This document shows positions 8,136 through 16,414 of a stretch of DNA of 64,000 bases, piece after piece (the first letter of the stretch is position 1; every line of letters begins with the position of its first letter). The DNA comes from JADHUC01 sp964623055. Lineage in GTDB: Bacteria; Planctomycetota; Planctomycetia; Pirellulales; Pirellulaceae. The stretch spans positions 79,279-143,278 of the forward strand of contig CAZURK010000004.1 of NCBI GenBank assembly GCA_964623055.1, read 5' to 3'. The notes beneath the pieces were generated by a model. It was not told where the DNA came from and searched no databases. It was given only the letters and a program-made list of their open reading frames with translations. The position numbers and the translations under genes were made by a program.

Positions 8136-8798
8136 ATGAAAAAGATCGCTATTCTCGTGATTGTTGGCGTAGCGTCCATTAGTCTGACGGGTGTATGTGC
8201 TGAAAAACCGGCCCCGAAGGGCGGCGCAAAGAAGCCGCAGAAAGTCACCAAACTGTTCGACGGCAAGACGCTGAAGGGCTGGAAGATCCTCGACAAGATC
8301 GATTTCGAGGATCATGGCAAGGTCGAGGTCAAGGCTGGCGAGTTGATCCTGCACGAAGGGCGAGCGATGACCGGCGTCTCGTGGAAGGGTGACTTTCCCA
8401 CCGTCGACTACGAGGTTTCCTTTGAAGCCAGACGCATCAAGGGGGACGACTTCTTCTGCGGAACGACCTTTCCGGTGGGCAAGACCCACTGCAGCCTGAT
8501 CCTCGGCGGTTGGGGCGGCAGCATCACCGGCCTGTCGTGCCTCGACGGCTACTCGGCCGACGAAAACGAAACGACCGGCGTGATCGACTTCAAACGGAAC
8601 CAATGGTACAAGGTTCGTTTGCGCGTGACCAAAGAGAAAATCGAGGCCTGGGTCGACAAAGAGAAAATCGTCGACGTCGAGACGAAAGACCGCAAAATCG
8701 ACCTTCGCTGGGAAATGGAGACGATGCCGCCGTTTGGCTTTGCCACCTGGTACACGACAGGCGGTTATCGCAACATCGTGTTGACGCGCTTTCAGTGA
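8136..8798 (+). CDS. Secreted DUF1080 (3-keto-disaccharide hydrolase-like) protein
   Basis: DUF1080 proteins have a concanavalin-like beta-sandwich, and some are 3-keto-glycoside hydrolases or lyases acting on oxidised sugars outside the cytoplasm. The product is 220 residues with a signal peptide (MKKIAILVIVGVASISLTG, cleavage likely after VCA). The family opening LFDGKTLKGWKI is followed by beta-strands such as VEVKAGELILHEG and the closing WYTTGGYRNIVLTRF. Start ATG 8136 has GGGAGG upstream. The nearby aldo/keto reductase may be functionally linked to sugar oxidation, which is only an inference. Confidence 0.88.
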   Translation: MKKIAILVIVGVASISLTGVCAEKPAPKGGAKKPQKVTKLFDGKTLKGWKILDKIDFEDHGKVEVKAGELILHEGRAMTGVSWKGDFPTVDYEVSFEARRIKGDDFFCGTTFPVGKTHCSLILGGWGGSITGLSCLDGYSADENETTGVIDFKRNQWYKVRLRVTKEKIEAWVDKEKIVDVETKDRKIDLRWEMETMPPFGFATWYTTGGYRNIVLTRFQ

Positions 8799-8922
8799 AT
8801 TCTGATAGTCGGGTAATCGAGTACGGCCGGTTCCTACCGTCCGGCGCTTGATCGTCGTCTGATTGGCCGGCGGAATCGGCCCTACGCCTACTCGACAGCA
8901 CAAGGGCCAGAGTGGAGGCAAA

Positions 8923-8964
8923 CGAAAAGCCCCGGGCGAAAGCATGAGTGCTCCCGCTCGGGGC
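8923..8964 (-). terminator. Intrinsic terminator of the acidic protein gene
   Basis: Read on the minus strand, a 10-base GC-rich stem (8955-8964 with 8929-8938, one weak pair) is followed by CTTTTCG. It lies about 40 bases after the stop codon of the minus-strand gene ending at 9005. Confidence 0.75.
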
Positions 8965-9004
8965 GTTGTCGGAACGGACGATCGATCGGAGTGATACGGT
9001 CCCG

Positions 9005-10351
9005 CTATCGCTGGATCGTTTCGTCCGAGGTTGGTAGTTCGGCGACTTCGGCGTCCGCCAGTTCGGTCAGGTGACGCGAGAGGGCCTGCAGCGCCGTTCC
9101 GGCTCGATCCAGGGTGCGAGCCAAGGACAAAATGGCCTCGCGATCGTTGTCGGATTGCTCTTGTTGCTGGGAAGCGACCGTCAGTTCTTCGAGGTCCGCT
9201 TCGATCCAGCATTCCAATTCTGCGTCGGCGCCCAATTCTCCGTCTTCGGTGTTTTCGACGATTTCGGCCTCTACCGCGTCTTCGTAGTAGTAGTCGTACT
9301 CATCCCAGTACTCGTCGCCATAGTCGAACTCGTCACTCTCTTCGGTAACCTCCTCGACGGGGGTTTCCTCGGCGACTTGTTCGCTATCATCGGCGATCTG
9401 TTCCACGTCTTCACCGTATTCGTACTCGTCCCAGTACTCGTATCCATAGTCGAACTCGTCGCTCTCTTCGGTCACCTCCTCGTCGGCGGTTTCCTCGGCG
9501 ACCTGCTCCATGCTTTTCGCGTACTCCTCTTCATACAGCTCCCCGTATTCGTAACCGTAGTCGAAGTCGTCAACGCTCTCGTCGGTTGACGACTCGGGAG
9601 TCTCCTCGACAAGCTCTATCGACTCCTCTTCAAAGTGAGAGTCCTCTTCTTCTTCCCAGTAGCTTTCGTCGCAATAGTAGTCGTAGACTTCCTCGGATTC
9701 CTCGGTCGCAATAGACTCAGTGGTCTCTTCGACTTTCTCCTCGGCCGACGATTCACCATATCCGTAGTAGTCGTAGGCGTCTTCGTCGTCATAGTCGTAC
9801 ATCTCTTCGTAGGCGTGCTGCATTTCGTCCTGAGCGGCCAACTCCTCCTCGGTCGCCGCGATCGACGCGTCTTCGATCAGGATGGATGCCTCGTCGTCGG
9901 CCGGGTCAGCGAACGGGTCTTCCTGTTCCGCAACCGTCTCGGCTGTATCCTCGATGGGCATCTCCTCCGTTGTGTTTTCATCTGCGAAGTCGTGGTCGTA
10001 GTATTCACCCGTCTCGCTGTCGTACCAATAGTCCACGTCCTCGTTGGCATATTCTTCCGCGTCAACTTCGCTTGTCGATTCTGTTTCGACTCCCGTCTGA
10101 TCCGACGCGACGTTCTCTTCTGGTTCGTCGCACTTTGGGGTATTCTGGGGGGGATCACAACCGCGCCCCTCGTAGTAGTATCCGTATTCCTCTTCATAGA
10201 GGGGGTCGCGCATCGCGGGACAGCATCCGTTGTCCTGCGATTCCGTCGCTTGCGGATCGTCGCCCGTATCGCTTCTGACGGCCTTTGTCTGTAGCAGTGA
10301 GCCCGAAAGCGCGGCGAGCAGGATCGCAAGAGAGAGAACAGAACGTGTCAT
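9005..10351 (-). CDS. Secreted, highly acidic Tyr-rich repeat protein
   Basis: I recognise no family. The 448-residue product has a signal peptide (SVLSLAILLAALSGSLL, then Ala-rich) and a mature chain dominated by Glu, Asp and Tyr. Clusters such as YEEEYGYYYEGRG and MYDYDDEDAYDYYGYG recur. A 42-residue unit with core EEVTEESDEFDYG is tandemly duplicated; the DNA copies near 9309 and 9435 are 126 bases apart. The last ~60 residues are different, with a heptad-like helix (ILSLARTLDRAGTALQAL). The composition suggests a disordered, metal- or mineral-binding or matrix protein, but that is inference. Start ATG 10351 has AGGAGG upstream and a terminator follows, so it is probably monocistronic. Confidence 0.75.
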   Translation of the reverse strand: MTRSVLSLAILLAALSGSLLQTKAVRSDTGDDPQATESQDNGCCPAMRDPLYEEEYGYYYEGRGCDPPQNTPKCDEPEENVASDQTGVETESTSEVDAEEYANEDVDYWYDSETGEYYDHDFADENTTEEMPIEDTAETVAEQEDPFADPADDEASILIEDASIAATEEELAAQDEMQHAYEEMYDYDDEDAYDYYGYGESSAEEKVEETTESIATEESEEVYDYYCDESYWEEEEDSHFEEESIELVEETPESSTDESVDDFDYGYEYGELYEEEYAKSMEQVAEETADEEVTEESDEFDYGYEYWDEYEYGEDVEQIADDSEQVAEETPVEEVTEESDEFDYGDEYWDEYDYYYEDAVEAEIVENTEDGELGADAELECWIEADLEELTVASQQQEQSDNDREAILSLARTLDRAGTALQALSRHLTELADAEVAELPTSDETIQR

Positions 10352-10707
10352 GGGTTACATCCTCCTGACGTAGTGTGTGGAAAGTGGTGGCCACCTTGCC
10401 ATTACGGCTAATCTGTGAGGTCTGCGAAAACGAGACGGACTGCGTGCCTCAGTAGTGCTCGTATCGGAGGCTCCGGAATCAGCCTGTTAGGCAATTAGAA
10501 AAACGAAGGAAAGCCGGGTAAAATAGGTAGGGTTCTGCGCGGCCAGCGAATCCAGGGAAAGCTTGCTGCAGAATTCAGAAGTAACGTTCGTAGGGGCAAG
10601 CAACGGGGCGCGATTTCCGCAGGCTGCGTGTATTGCAAAAACCGAGCCCGGCTGAGATGCTTAGTAAGCGACCGAGATGCTGAAGTAAGCCCAAGAAGGA
10701 GCGCGAT
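10352..10707. other. Divergent intergenic region with a short direct repeat
   Basis: No gene is supported. The main feature is an imperfect direct repeat just before the next ribosome site (10654-10690). Confidence 0.45.
10654..10690 (+). promoter_or_regulatory. Imperfect direct repeat upstream of the ftr operon
   Basis: GAGATGCTTAGTAAGC (10654-10669) is repeated as GAGATGCTGAAGTAAGC (10674-10690), giving a period of about 20 bases, or two helical turns. It ends just before the ribosome site of the small protein gene at 10708. The spacing would suit a dimeric regulator or an RNA element; function is inferred. Confidence 0.3.
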
Positions 10708-11031
10708 ATGCCTTTGTTCGAGGTTGAAACGAACGCACACATCATCATCACGTGGGCGAACGACGAGAAGTCGGCCAGCGGTGCCGTCCACGATGCCTAT
10801 CCGAACGACCAGGTAATTCGTTTGACGAAACGCCCTCGCGACACGTGGGTCATTTCCAAGGGCGCGTTAGGGCTGGTGGAGGACTTCGATCCGTGCGGTG
10901 TGGCGCGGGATTGTCTTTCCAAAGCAGCAGGCGACAAGGTGCATGCGATTCGACTCTACATGCACGAAACGGGTACGGACCTGGATGACGCGCGCAGAGT
11001 AATCGAATCCAATATGGTTGCAGGCTGGTAG
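10708..11031 (+). CDS. Small conserved-looking protein with L7/L12-like C-terminal helix
   Basis: The 107-residue soluble product begins MPLFEVETNAHIIITWANDE. Its C-terminal part, VHAIRLYMHETGTDLDDARR, resembles the helix-turn-helix of the ribosomal L7/L12 C-terminal domain, in which a Lys/Arg-rich helix and a TG.xLxEA motif are typical. The ribosome site AAGGAG is well placed before ATG 10708. It stands 76 bases before ftr on the same strand and may share its transcript, although a hairpin intervenes. No function can be assigned with confidence. Confidence 0.65.
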   Translation: MPLFEVETNAHIIITWANDEKSASGAVHDAYPNDQVIRLTKRPRDTWVISKGALGLVEDFDPCGVARDCLSKAAGDKVHAIRLYMHETGTDLDDARRVIESNMVAGW

Positions 11032-11070
11032 CCCCGATCCCAGAAAGGTGACTTGAGGATTCGGGGCTAC
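11028..11070. repeat. Intergenic hairpin overlapping a stop codon
   Basis: GTAGCCCCGATCC (11028-11040) pairs with GGATTCGGGGCTAC (11057-11070) with one bulged base. The left arm supplies the TAG stop of the preceding gene. There is no T-run, so it is more likely a repeat or mRNA-stabilising hairpin than a terminator. Confidence 0.65.
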
Positions 11071-11107
11071 GACCTAACGCGGGGCGGCGTGGTAATACCG
11101 AGGTGTG

Positions 11108-12001
11108 ATGTTGCATCTGGGAGCGAGTTTCATCCAGGACACGTATGCCGAAGCTTTCGGCATGAGGTGCGCGCGCCTGCTGATTACGGCCCACGACGAA
11201 TACTGGCTGGAAGCGGCTGTGCGCGAGGTGACGGGATACGGTTCGTCGGTCATTGCCTGCGACGCCGAGGCGGGATTGGAGCGAGCACTGTCTGCCGATG
11301 ATACCCCCGACGGTCGCCCCGGCGCATTTGTGCTGGTATTCGGTTTCTCGCGGGAGGCCCTCGCCAAGTGCTTGCCTGCACGAATTGGGCAGTGCGTGAT
11401 GACTTGCCCGACCACGGCGGTTTTCGACGGACTGCCGGATGCCGAGTCGCGTGTGCCGTTGGGAAAACACCTTCGGTATTTCGGGGATGGTTTTCAGAAA
11501 AGCAAGTTGCTGGATGGAAAACGTTACTGGCGGATTCCAGTGATGGACGGCGAGTTTCTGGTCCAGGAGGACTTGGGTATCGGCAAGGGCGTTGGCGGTG
11601 GCAACATCATCATTCAGACTCAGGCACAAACGGCGGGTTTGGCGGCTGCACGGCGCGCCGTCGAGGCGCTGGCTGGCGTGGCTGGCGCGATCGCGCCGTT
11701 TCCGGGAGGCGTGGCTCGAAGCGGCAGCAAAGTGGGTTCACGGTACAAGGGCCTGCCGGCATCGACGGCCGACGCGTTTTGTCCCACATTGCGGGGCCGC
11801 GTCGAGTCCAAGTTGCACCCGGATGCGAACTGCGCCTACGAGGTAGTGATCGACGGAATCAGCGAGAAGGCCGTTGCCGAGGCCATGACGGCTTCCATCC
11901 GGGCAGCGGCCGCCGATGACGTGATCGCCATCGGGGCGGGCAACTACGGCGGGAAATTGGGTAAGTTCCAATTCCATTTGCACGAATTGTTGAAGTCGTG
12001 A
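11108..12001 (+). CDS. ftr: Formylmethanofuran:tetrahydromethanopterin formyltransferase
   Basis: Ftr (FhcD) transfers the formyl group between a methanofuran-type carrier and tetrahydromethanopterin. In bacteria it works in the H4MPT-linked formaldehyde oxidation pathway. The 297-residue product has the family N-terminus FIQDTYAEAFGMRCARLLIT and the conserved GKGVGGGNIIIQTQ segment, and ends KLGKFQFHLHEL. Length is normal. ATG at 11108 (or GTG at 11105) gives the expected N-terminus. No mch, mtdB or other fhc genes are adjacent, but an H4MPT-type DHPS-like gene is at 18,029. The stop overlaps the start of the channel gene. Confidence 0.93.
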   Translation: MLHLGASFIQDTYAEAFGMRCARLLITAHDEYWLEAAVREVTGYGSSVIACDAEAGLERALSADDTPDGRPGAFVLVFGFSREALAKCLPARIGQCVMTCPTTAVFDGLPDAESRVPLGKHLRYFGDGFQKSKLLDGKRYWRIPVMDGEFLVQEDLGIGKGVGGGNIIIQTQAQTAGLAAARRAVEALAGVAGAIAPFPGGVARSGSKVGSRYKGLPASTADAFCPTLRGRVESKLHPDANCAYEVVIDGISEKAVAEAMTASIRAAAADDVIAIGAGNYGGKLGKFQFHLHELLKS

Positions 12002-13470
12002 TGATCGAGGAACCGTTCGGCACCACTGCGAATCTGCCGCGGGGTTGGCAGGTCAAACTCACGCGTTTCTTCGCCAGCGTGTGGACGGAACTGTCCGTCG
12101 GTGTTCTGGTCGTCATTTCCGTGGTGTTGACGCTTCTGGAGTTCACCTGGGCCGAGTCGACCGGTAGCCAGCAGGACATAGCGGCGCCCCCTGCTCTGAT
12201 ACTAGCGAATGAGATCATCACCGTTGTCTTCGTTATTGAACTGACCTTGCGCTACCTGGCAGCTTCGTCGAAACGGCGTTTTTTTCGAGGGTATTGGCTG
12301 GACATCATCGCTGTGTTGCCGCTGTTTCGCGTGTTTCGAGGCATACGGGCAGTTCGTCTTCTGCGACTGGTCCGGGTGTTGCGCATGTTCGGCGCCGTCT
12401 CGCGTTTGGCAAGCCATTTTCCTTACATCCTGCGGCGCGGAGCGATGGAATACATCGTCGTGTGTTGCCTACTGGCGCTGACGATCATCTTCGCTTCGGG
12501 TGCCATGGTGTTGTTCGAGGGACGCCGTGGCGGCGTAACAGCCGGTGAAGGCGAGAAATTCGATCTGGAGGATTCCGTCTGGTTCAGCGTCTATTCGCTG
12601 TTTGCCGGAGAGCCGATACCGGGGCCGCCGCGCACGATCGGCGGAAAAATCGTCGCCGTATTCGTGATGTTCATGAGTTTGACGATTTTCGCCATGTTGA
12701 CCGGTACGGTCTCCGCTTTCATGGTCGAGCGACTACAGTCGGAGGGGGTGAAGGTGAATTGGAACGAACTGAGGAACCACGTGGTCATCTGTGGCTGGAA
12801 CAGCAAGGCGGAAATCATCGTAAAGGAATTCCGCGCTTCGGCAGTGGGAGACAAGACGCCAATCGTGGTGATTGCGCAATATGACCACGATCCACCCGCG
12901 TTGCCGCAGGAAATCGAATCCAACGTCTTGTTCTACAACGACGATTTCACCCGGGTGCCGGCGTTAGAGCACGTGGGCATTCACCACGCATCCCGGTGCA
13001 TTATCATGGCGGATACGTCGGGGGGACGGACCGAGCAGGACGCAGACGCGCGCACAGTTCTGGCCGCACTGACGGTCGAGAAGCTCAATCCCGCGGTCTA
13101 CACATGCGCCGAACTGCTGAATCGGTCCTACGGTTCTCACTTGACTATGGGCCAAGTGAACGACTACGTGGTCAGTGGTGAATACGGTGCCTACCTGTTG
13201 GCCCAAGCGGCCATGAACCGCGGATTGATGGACGTCTTCACCGAGTTGTTGACCTATCAAAAGGGAAGCCAATTCTACCGTATCCCCCTTCCCGAGCGCT
13301 GGGTCGGCGCGTCGTATCTGGATGTGTTTCTCGAACTGAAAAGGAACGAAGACGCTGTGCTCGTATCGGTACACACTGCCGATGACCAGATGCTGGTGAA
13401 TCCGACTGACTACGAATTCTGCGCGGGCGACGAGATTGTGGTGATCGCCGCCGACGAGATCTCCCTCTGA
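12001..13470 (+). CDS. Voltage-sensor-type ion channel with RCK/TrkA-N domain and unusual pore
   Basis: The 489-residue product has the plan of a six-helix voltage-gated channel. An S4-like helix with repeated arginines (RGIRAVRLLRLVRVLRMFG, about residues 113-131) is followed by S5, a pore loop and S6. A cytoplasmic RCK-type Rossmann domain begins near residue 258 (HVVICGWNSKAE), and a TrkA-C-like domain ends the chain. The pore loop is odd: the potassium filter TVGYG is replaced by SLFAGEP (residues 199-205), so potassium selectivity cannot be assumed. The start ATG 12001 overlaps the ftr stop (TGATG), implying coupled translation. Transported ion and ligand are unknown. Confidence 0.85.
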   Translation: MIEEPFGTTANLPRGWQVKLTRFFASVWTELSVGVLVVISVVLTLLEFTWAESTGSQQDIAAPPALILANEIITVVFVIELTLRYLAASSKRRFFRGYWLDIIAVLPLFRVFRGIRAVRLLRLVRVLRMFGAVSRLASHFPYILRRGAMEYIVVCCLLALTIIFASGAMVLFEGRRGGVTAGEGEKFDLEDSVWFSVYSLFAGEPIPGPPRTIGGKIVAVFVMFMSLTIFAMLTGTVSAFMVERLQSEGVKVNWNELRNHVVICGWNSKAEIIVKEFRASAVGDKTPIVVIAQYDHDPPALPQEIESNVLFYNDDFTRVPALEHVGIHHASRCIIMADTSGGRTEQDADARTVLAALTVEKLNPAVYTCAELLNRSYGSHLTMGQVNDYVVSGEYGAYLLAQAAMNRGLMDVFTELLTYQKGSQFYRIPLPERWVGASYLDVFLELKRNEDAVLVSVHTADDQMLVNPTDYEFCAGDEIVVIAADEISL

Positions 13471-13515
13471 AAAATAGGTCCCGGCGTGCCTGCGCAAATG
13501 AAACCGGGAGACGCT

Positions 13516-14556
13516 ATGACTGACAAACCGAAACAAGACGGAGCCTGCGGGGCTTTGGGACGGCGAGAGTTGCTGGCGTATACGGCGGCGTTCGGCGCGG
13601 CCTTCTTGAGCCGGCAGGGTCTGGCGGCAGACGAGACGGTCGCGGAAGAAACGCAAGAGAACAGACTGAAGCCGCCGCCGACTCGTCGCTGCGACATGAA
13701 GAAATCGATCAATCTGTGGGCGCTTCCCTATCCCGACAAGATGTCGCTGAAGGAGTGCTTCGAATTGTGCAAGGAGGCGGGATTCGACGGCGTCGAGGTC
13801 AACTTTGCGCTGGAGGGCGAATTCTCGGCCGAATCCTCCTCGGCGGAGATTCAGGCCATCGGCAAACTGGCGCGCGATGTGGGAATCGCGATCAGCGGCG
13901 TATGCTCGTTCCTGTACTGGCCTTATAGCCTGACGCACAACGATCCGGATCGACGAAATCGGGGGATGGCACTTGCACAGCAGATGATCCAGGCCGCGCG
14001 CCTGCTGGGAACCGAAAACTTGCTGGTCGTGCCCGGCGCCGTCTACGCCGGGTGGATCGACGACTTTGACCCTGTGCCAAACGACGTCTGCGACCGGCGT
14101 GCCCGTGAGGCCGTCCGGCAACTGTTGCCGGAGGCGAAGAAGGCGGGCGTTTACCTGAACATCGAGAACATTTTCGTCAGCGGCTATTTGTACAGCCCGC
14201 AAGAGATGGTCGAGTTCGTTGACAGTTTCGACAGCCCGCAGGTGCAGATCCACTTCGATACGGGTAACATCATGCAGTACCAGTTCCCCGAACACTGGGT
14301 TCCGATCCTTGGCAAGCGGATCAGGAATATCCACTTCAAGGAGTGGGACAAACGCACGCAGGAGTTCAACCTGAACACGTTCCGCACGCTTCTGGACGGC
14401 ACGACGAACTGGCCAGCCGTGATCGAAGCCTTGGACAAGGTGGGGTATCGCGGGTACCTGACGTTCGAGTATTTCCACCCTTTCGAGCACTTCCCCGAAG
14501 CGCTTGTGTACCAGACCTCCGACGCGCTGGATCGGATGCTGGGTAGGAAGGCGTAA
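13516..14556 (+). CDS. Sugar phosphate isomerase/epimerase (hydroxypyruvate isomerase-like), Tat-exported
   Basis: This is a xylose-isomerase-like TIM-barrel protein of the IolE/Hyi superfamily, many members of which isomerise or epimerise sugars using a divalent metal. The N-terminus looks like a Tat signal: GRRELLAYTAAFGAAFL with twin Arg, cleaved near QGLAAD. Metal-ligand acidic residues sit in EAGFDGVEVN, NIENIF, HFDTGN and TFEYF. The 346-residue length is normal. ATG 13516 has GGGAG about 8 bases upstream; ATG 13498 and GTG 13486 are less well placed. It follows the channel gene by 45 bases. Confidence 0.87.
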   Translation: MTDKPKQDGACGALGRRELLAYTAAFGAAFLSRQGLAADETVAEETQENRLKPPPTRRCDMKKSINLWALPYPDKMSLKECFELCKEAGFDGVEVNFALEGEFSAESSSAEIQAIGKLARDVGIAISGVCSFLYWPYSLTHNDPDRRNRGMALAQQMIQAARLLGTENLLVVPGAVYAGWIDDFDPVPNDVCDRRAREAVRQLLPEAKKAGVYLNIENIFVSGYLYSPQEMVEFVDSFDSPQVQIHFDTGNIMQYQFPEHWVPILGKRIRNIHFKEWDKRTQEFNLNTFRTLLDGTTNWPAVIEALDKVGYRGYLTFEYFHPFEHFPEALVYQTSDALDRMLGRKA

Positions 14557-14565
14557 CGCGGCCAA

Positions 14566-14598
14566 GAAAAAGACGCGGACGCCGCGACGCCCGCGTCT
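14566..14598 (-). terminator. Intrinsic terminator of the mono-haem protein gene
   Basis: AGACGCGG (14571-14578) pairs with CCGCGTCT (14591-14598). On the minus strand the stem is followed by TTTTTCTT. It lies about 35 bases after the stop codon at 14633 and could also serve the convergent isomerase gene weakly. Confidence 0.7.
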
Positions 14599-14632
14599 CC
14601 ATTCTTCCAGAAATCTAATATCGGCCGACCCG

Positions 14633-15004
14633 CTATTCCTCCTTCTTCTTTGCGCCAGGCAGCTTCCCATCCTTCAGCAGGTCGCCAAAGGTCTTGCCCT
14701 CGACGGAACTCTTCGAGGCTTCCGTCTTCTTCAAAGCCGCCTCGATCTTGGCTTTGTCTTTTTCCTTCTTTACGGCTAGTATCTTGCCCAGCGTTTGGCC
14801 GTAGTCATTGCGTTCTTTCTTGGCCTTGCTTGGATGACAGATCGCGCACTTGGCAGTCTTGGCCTCTTTCACCTTATCGTATTTCACGATGAAGGCCTTG
14901 CAGTACTCCATGCGCGCTTGTGCCGTTTCGGCGGTAATCCACATTGTCCCCAAGAGAAAACAGGCAGCTACCGACCACATACCAACCTTCGCAGCCATTT
15001 TCAT
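14633..15004 (-). CDS. Small secreted mono-haem c-type protein
   Basis: The 123-residue product has a signal peptide (AAKVGMWSVAACFLLGTMW, cleaved near AQA). The mature chain is very Lys-rich and has a single haem-binding motif CAICH. The surroundings (KYDKVKEAKTAKCAICH, then a KERNDYGQ segment) resemble small planctomycete cytochromes rather than a classical cytochrome c fold. A distal Met ligand is not obvious. It probably carries electrons or senses in the periplasm; this is inferred. GGGAGGCC precedes the chosen ATG at 15004 well, and a good terminator follows. Confidence 0.75.
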   Translation of the reverse strand: MKMAAKVGMWSVAACFLLGTMWITAETAQARMEYCKAFIVKYDKVKEAKTAKCAICHPSKAKKERNDYGQTLGKILAVKKEKDKAKIEAALKKTEASKSSVEGKTFGDLLKDGKLPGAKKKEE

Positions 15005-15178
15005 GAACAGGCCTCCCAACGTTGAATCTTCGAAGCTGACAATGGCCCCGACTCAACCCTCGTGTCTGGGGCAGAAATCGAATACATAACACACCGTTTG
15101 TGCGTCAGCAGGCCATTAGAACGGCATGCAACGTCGCAGTCAACCTTTCGATCCAATCACGTGCGGGATATCCGATTC

Positions 15179-15207
15179 TTTACGGGCACCTGGGGACGCG
15201 GTATACT
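15179..15207 (+). promoter_or_regulatory. Candidate promoter of the acidic scaffold-like gene
   Basis: TTTACG (15179-15184) and TATACT (15202-15207) are 17 bases apart, about 80 bases before the start codon at 15287. The -10 box is good and the -35 box weak. Confidence 0.3.
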
Positions 15208-15286
15208 CAACAGGCTTAGCGTTTCTTTTTTCGATCCACCCGTTTGCTGGGAGCAGTTTCGACGCCGAGACTGATTTGTCGCACAC

Positions 15287-16405
15287 ATGAACGATTCGTC
15301 ATCCAGGGACCATTGGAGAGAATTGGCCGATCAGATCGGGGCGGAAGTCCCGGACGAGCCAATCGAACCGGAACCGCGGACTGAACTCGAGCCCCCACCC
15401 GAGGAGCTGGAGGTCGTTGACACCGTCGCCGAGGAGCCGGCGGACACTGCACCCCCAGAAGTGCCGTGCGAGGAACCCGACCCCGCTCCGGCGTCGGAAG
15501 CATCAGCGTCGGAAGCGCCGGCGGCCACAAACCATTGGTGGAATTTGGCGGGCGAACTGGGAATCGAACTGCCAGAGCCTGAACCAGACCCCGAATCGGA
15601 GCCGGACCCCGAACCGGAGCCGCAACCAGAGCCAGTGCAGGAGCAGGAAACGGAGTCGGGTCAGGAACAGACTACTGAGCCTGAGCCGGACCAAGAGGCG
15701 GATGACGCAGAACAGCCCGCGCCGAAAATCCAAATCGACTTTGGTCAGTCCGATGCCTGGGGCGTCGATGCTTTGGAGTTGCCGGGCATTGAATCGCAAA
15801 CCCCTACCCAAGAGGATCATTCGCAGCGTCAGAAGCCGCCCGAGAAGGACCGTGACATGCCGCTGTTCGAGGATCCTGGCCTGTCCCTGGAGGTCCCCGG
15901 AGTGCTGGACGCGGTTTTCGAGGAAGCGGAAGCAGAAACGGCTGAAGACGACTCGGACGAGCCGATCGCGCCGCCAGAGGCTGAAGATGAGGAACCGCCG
16001 ATTGACGAAGATGCCTCGGAGGCTCCATCTGCCGCCGGTACAGAGCAGGATGGGGAGGTCGAGGCTGAAGCCGAGCAAGACTCGGATGAAAAGCGTACCA
16101 AGCGACGAAAGCGCCGGCGACGGCGACGGCCATCGCGCAAGGACCGGGGTGAAACCGCGGAGGAATCCGGAGCCGAAGCCAGGACACCCACCGCTGAAGA
16201 GGGGCCAGCAGAAAACCACCAGGGTCCACGAGAGGATTCGTCCAACGATGAAGACAAGGCCGAGGCGGCGAAGCTCAAGCATCGCAAGATCCCAACATGG
16301 GAGGAGGCGATCGGCATCGTGATCTCGGCCAACAAAGAGACCCGATCCAAGTCCTCGGGCGGCGGGTCTCGGGGAAAACGACGCGGTCGCAAGAAGCCAC
16401 AATGA
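15287..16405 (+). CDS. Low-complexity acidic protein with basic patch and conserved-looking C-terminus
   Basis: I recognise no named family. The 372-residue cytoplasmic-looking product has two copies of a short motif, HWRELADQIGAEVPDEP near residue 9 and HWWNLAGELGIELPEPE near residue 83. They are separated by Pro/Glu/Ala-rich linkers including long EPDPE-type repeats. A very basic run (KRTKRRKRRRRRRPSRK) follows near residue 270. The C-terminus has a compact segment (IPTWEEAIGIVISANKETR) and ends Gly/Arg/Lys-rich. This layout recalls disordered scaffold or RNA-binding tails, as in RNase E-type proteins, but that is only an analogy. It ends 9 bases before the CPBP protease start, so the two are probably cotranscribed. 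Confidence 0.7.
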   Translation: MNDSSSRDHWRELADQIGAEVPDEPIEPEPRTELEPPPEELEVVDTVAEEPADTAPPEVPCEEPDPAPASEASASEAPAATNHWWNLAGELGIELPEPEPDPESEPDPEPEPQPEPVQEQETESGQEQTTEPEPDQEADDAEQPAPKIQIDFGQSDAWGVDALELPGIESQTPTQEDHSQRQKPPEKDRDMPLFEDPGLSLEVPGVLDAVFEEAEAETAEDDSDEPIAPPEAEDEEPPIDEDASEAPSAAGTEQDGEVEAEAEQDSDEKRTKRRKRRRRRRPSRKDRGETAEESGAEARTPTAEEGPAENHQGPREDSSNDEDKAEAAKLKHRKIPTWEEAIGIVISANKETRSKSSGGGSRGKRRGRKKPQ

Positions 16406-16414
16406 TCGAACACC

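Noticed and set aside
9071..10294. Long hydrophobic-looking plus-strand frames opposite the acidic protein
   Set aside because: They are the complement of Glu/Asp/Tyr codons, giving runs of Val, Phe and Leu. There is no ribosome site, and the minus-strand gene has a signal peptide and terminator.
11028..11070. Hairpin considered as an intrinsic terminator
   Set aside because: No T-run follows on either strand, and the downstream ftr gene needs transcription; treated as a repeat-like hairpin.
12964..14670. Long minus-strand frame of 568 codons
   Set aside because: It lies antisense to the channel and isomerase genes, whose products have clear domains. It has an Arg/His/Gln-rich shadow composition and no recognisable motif.
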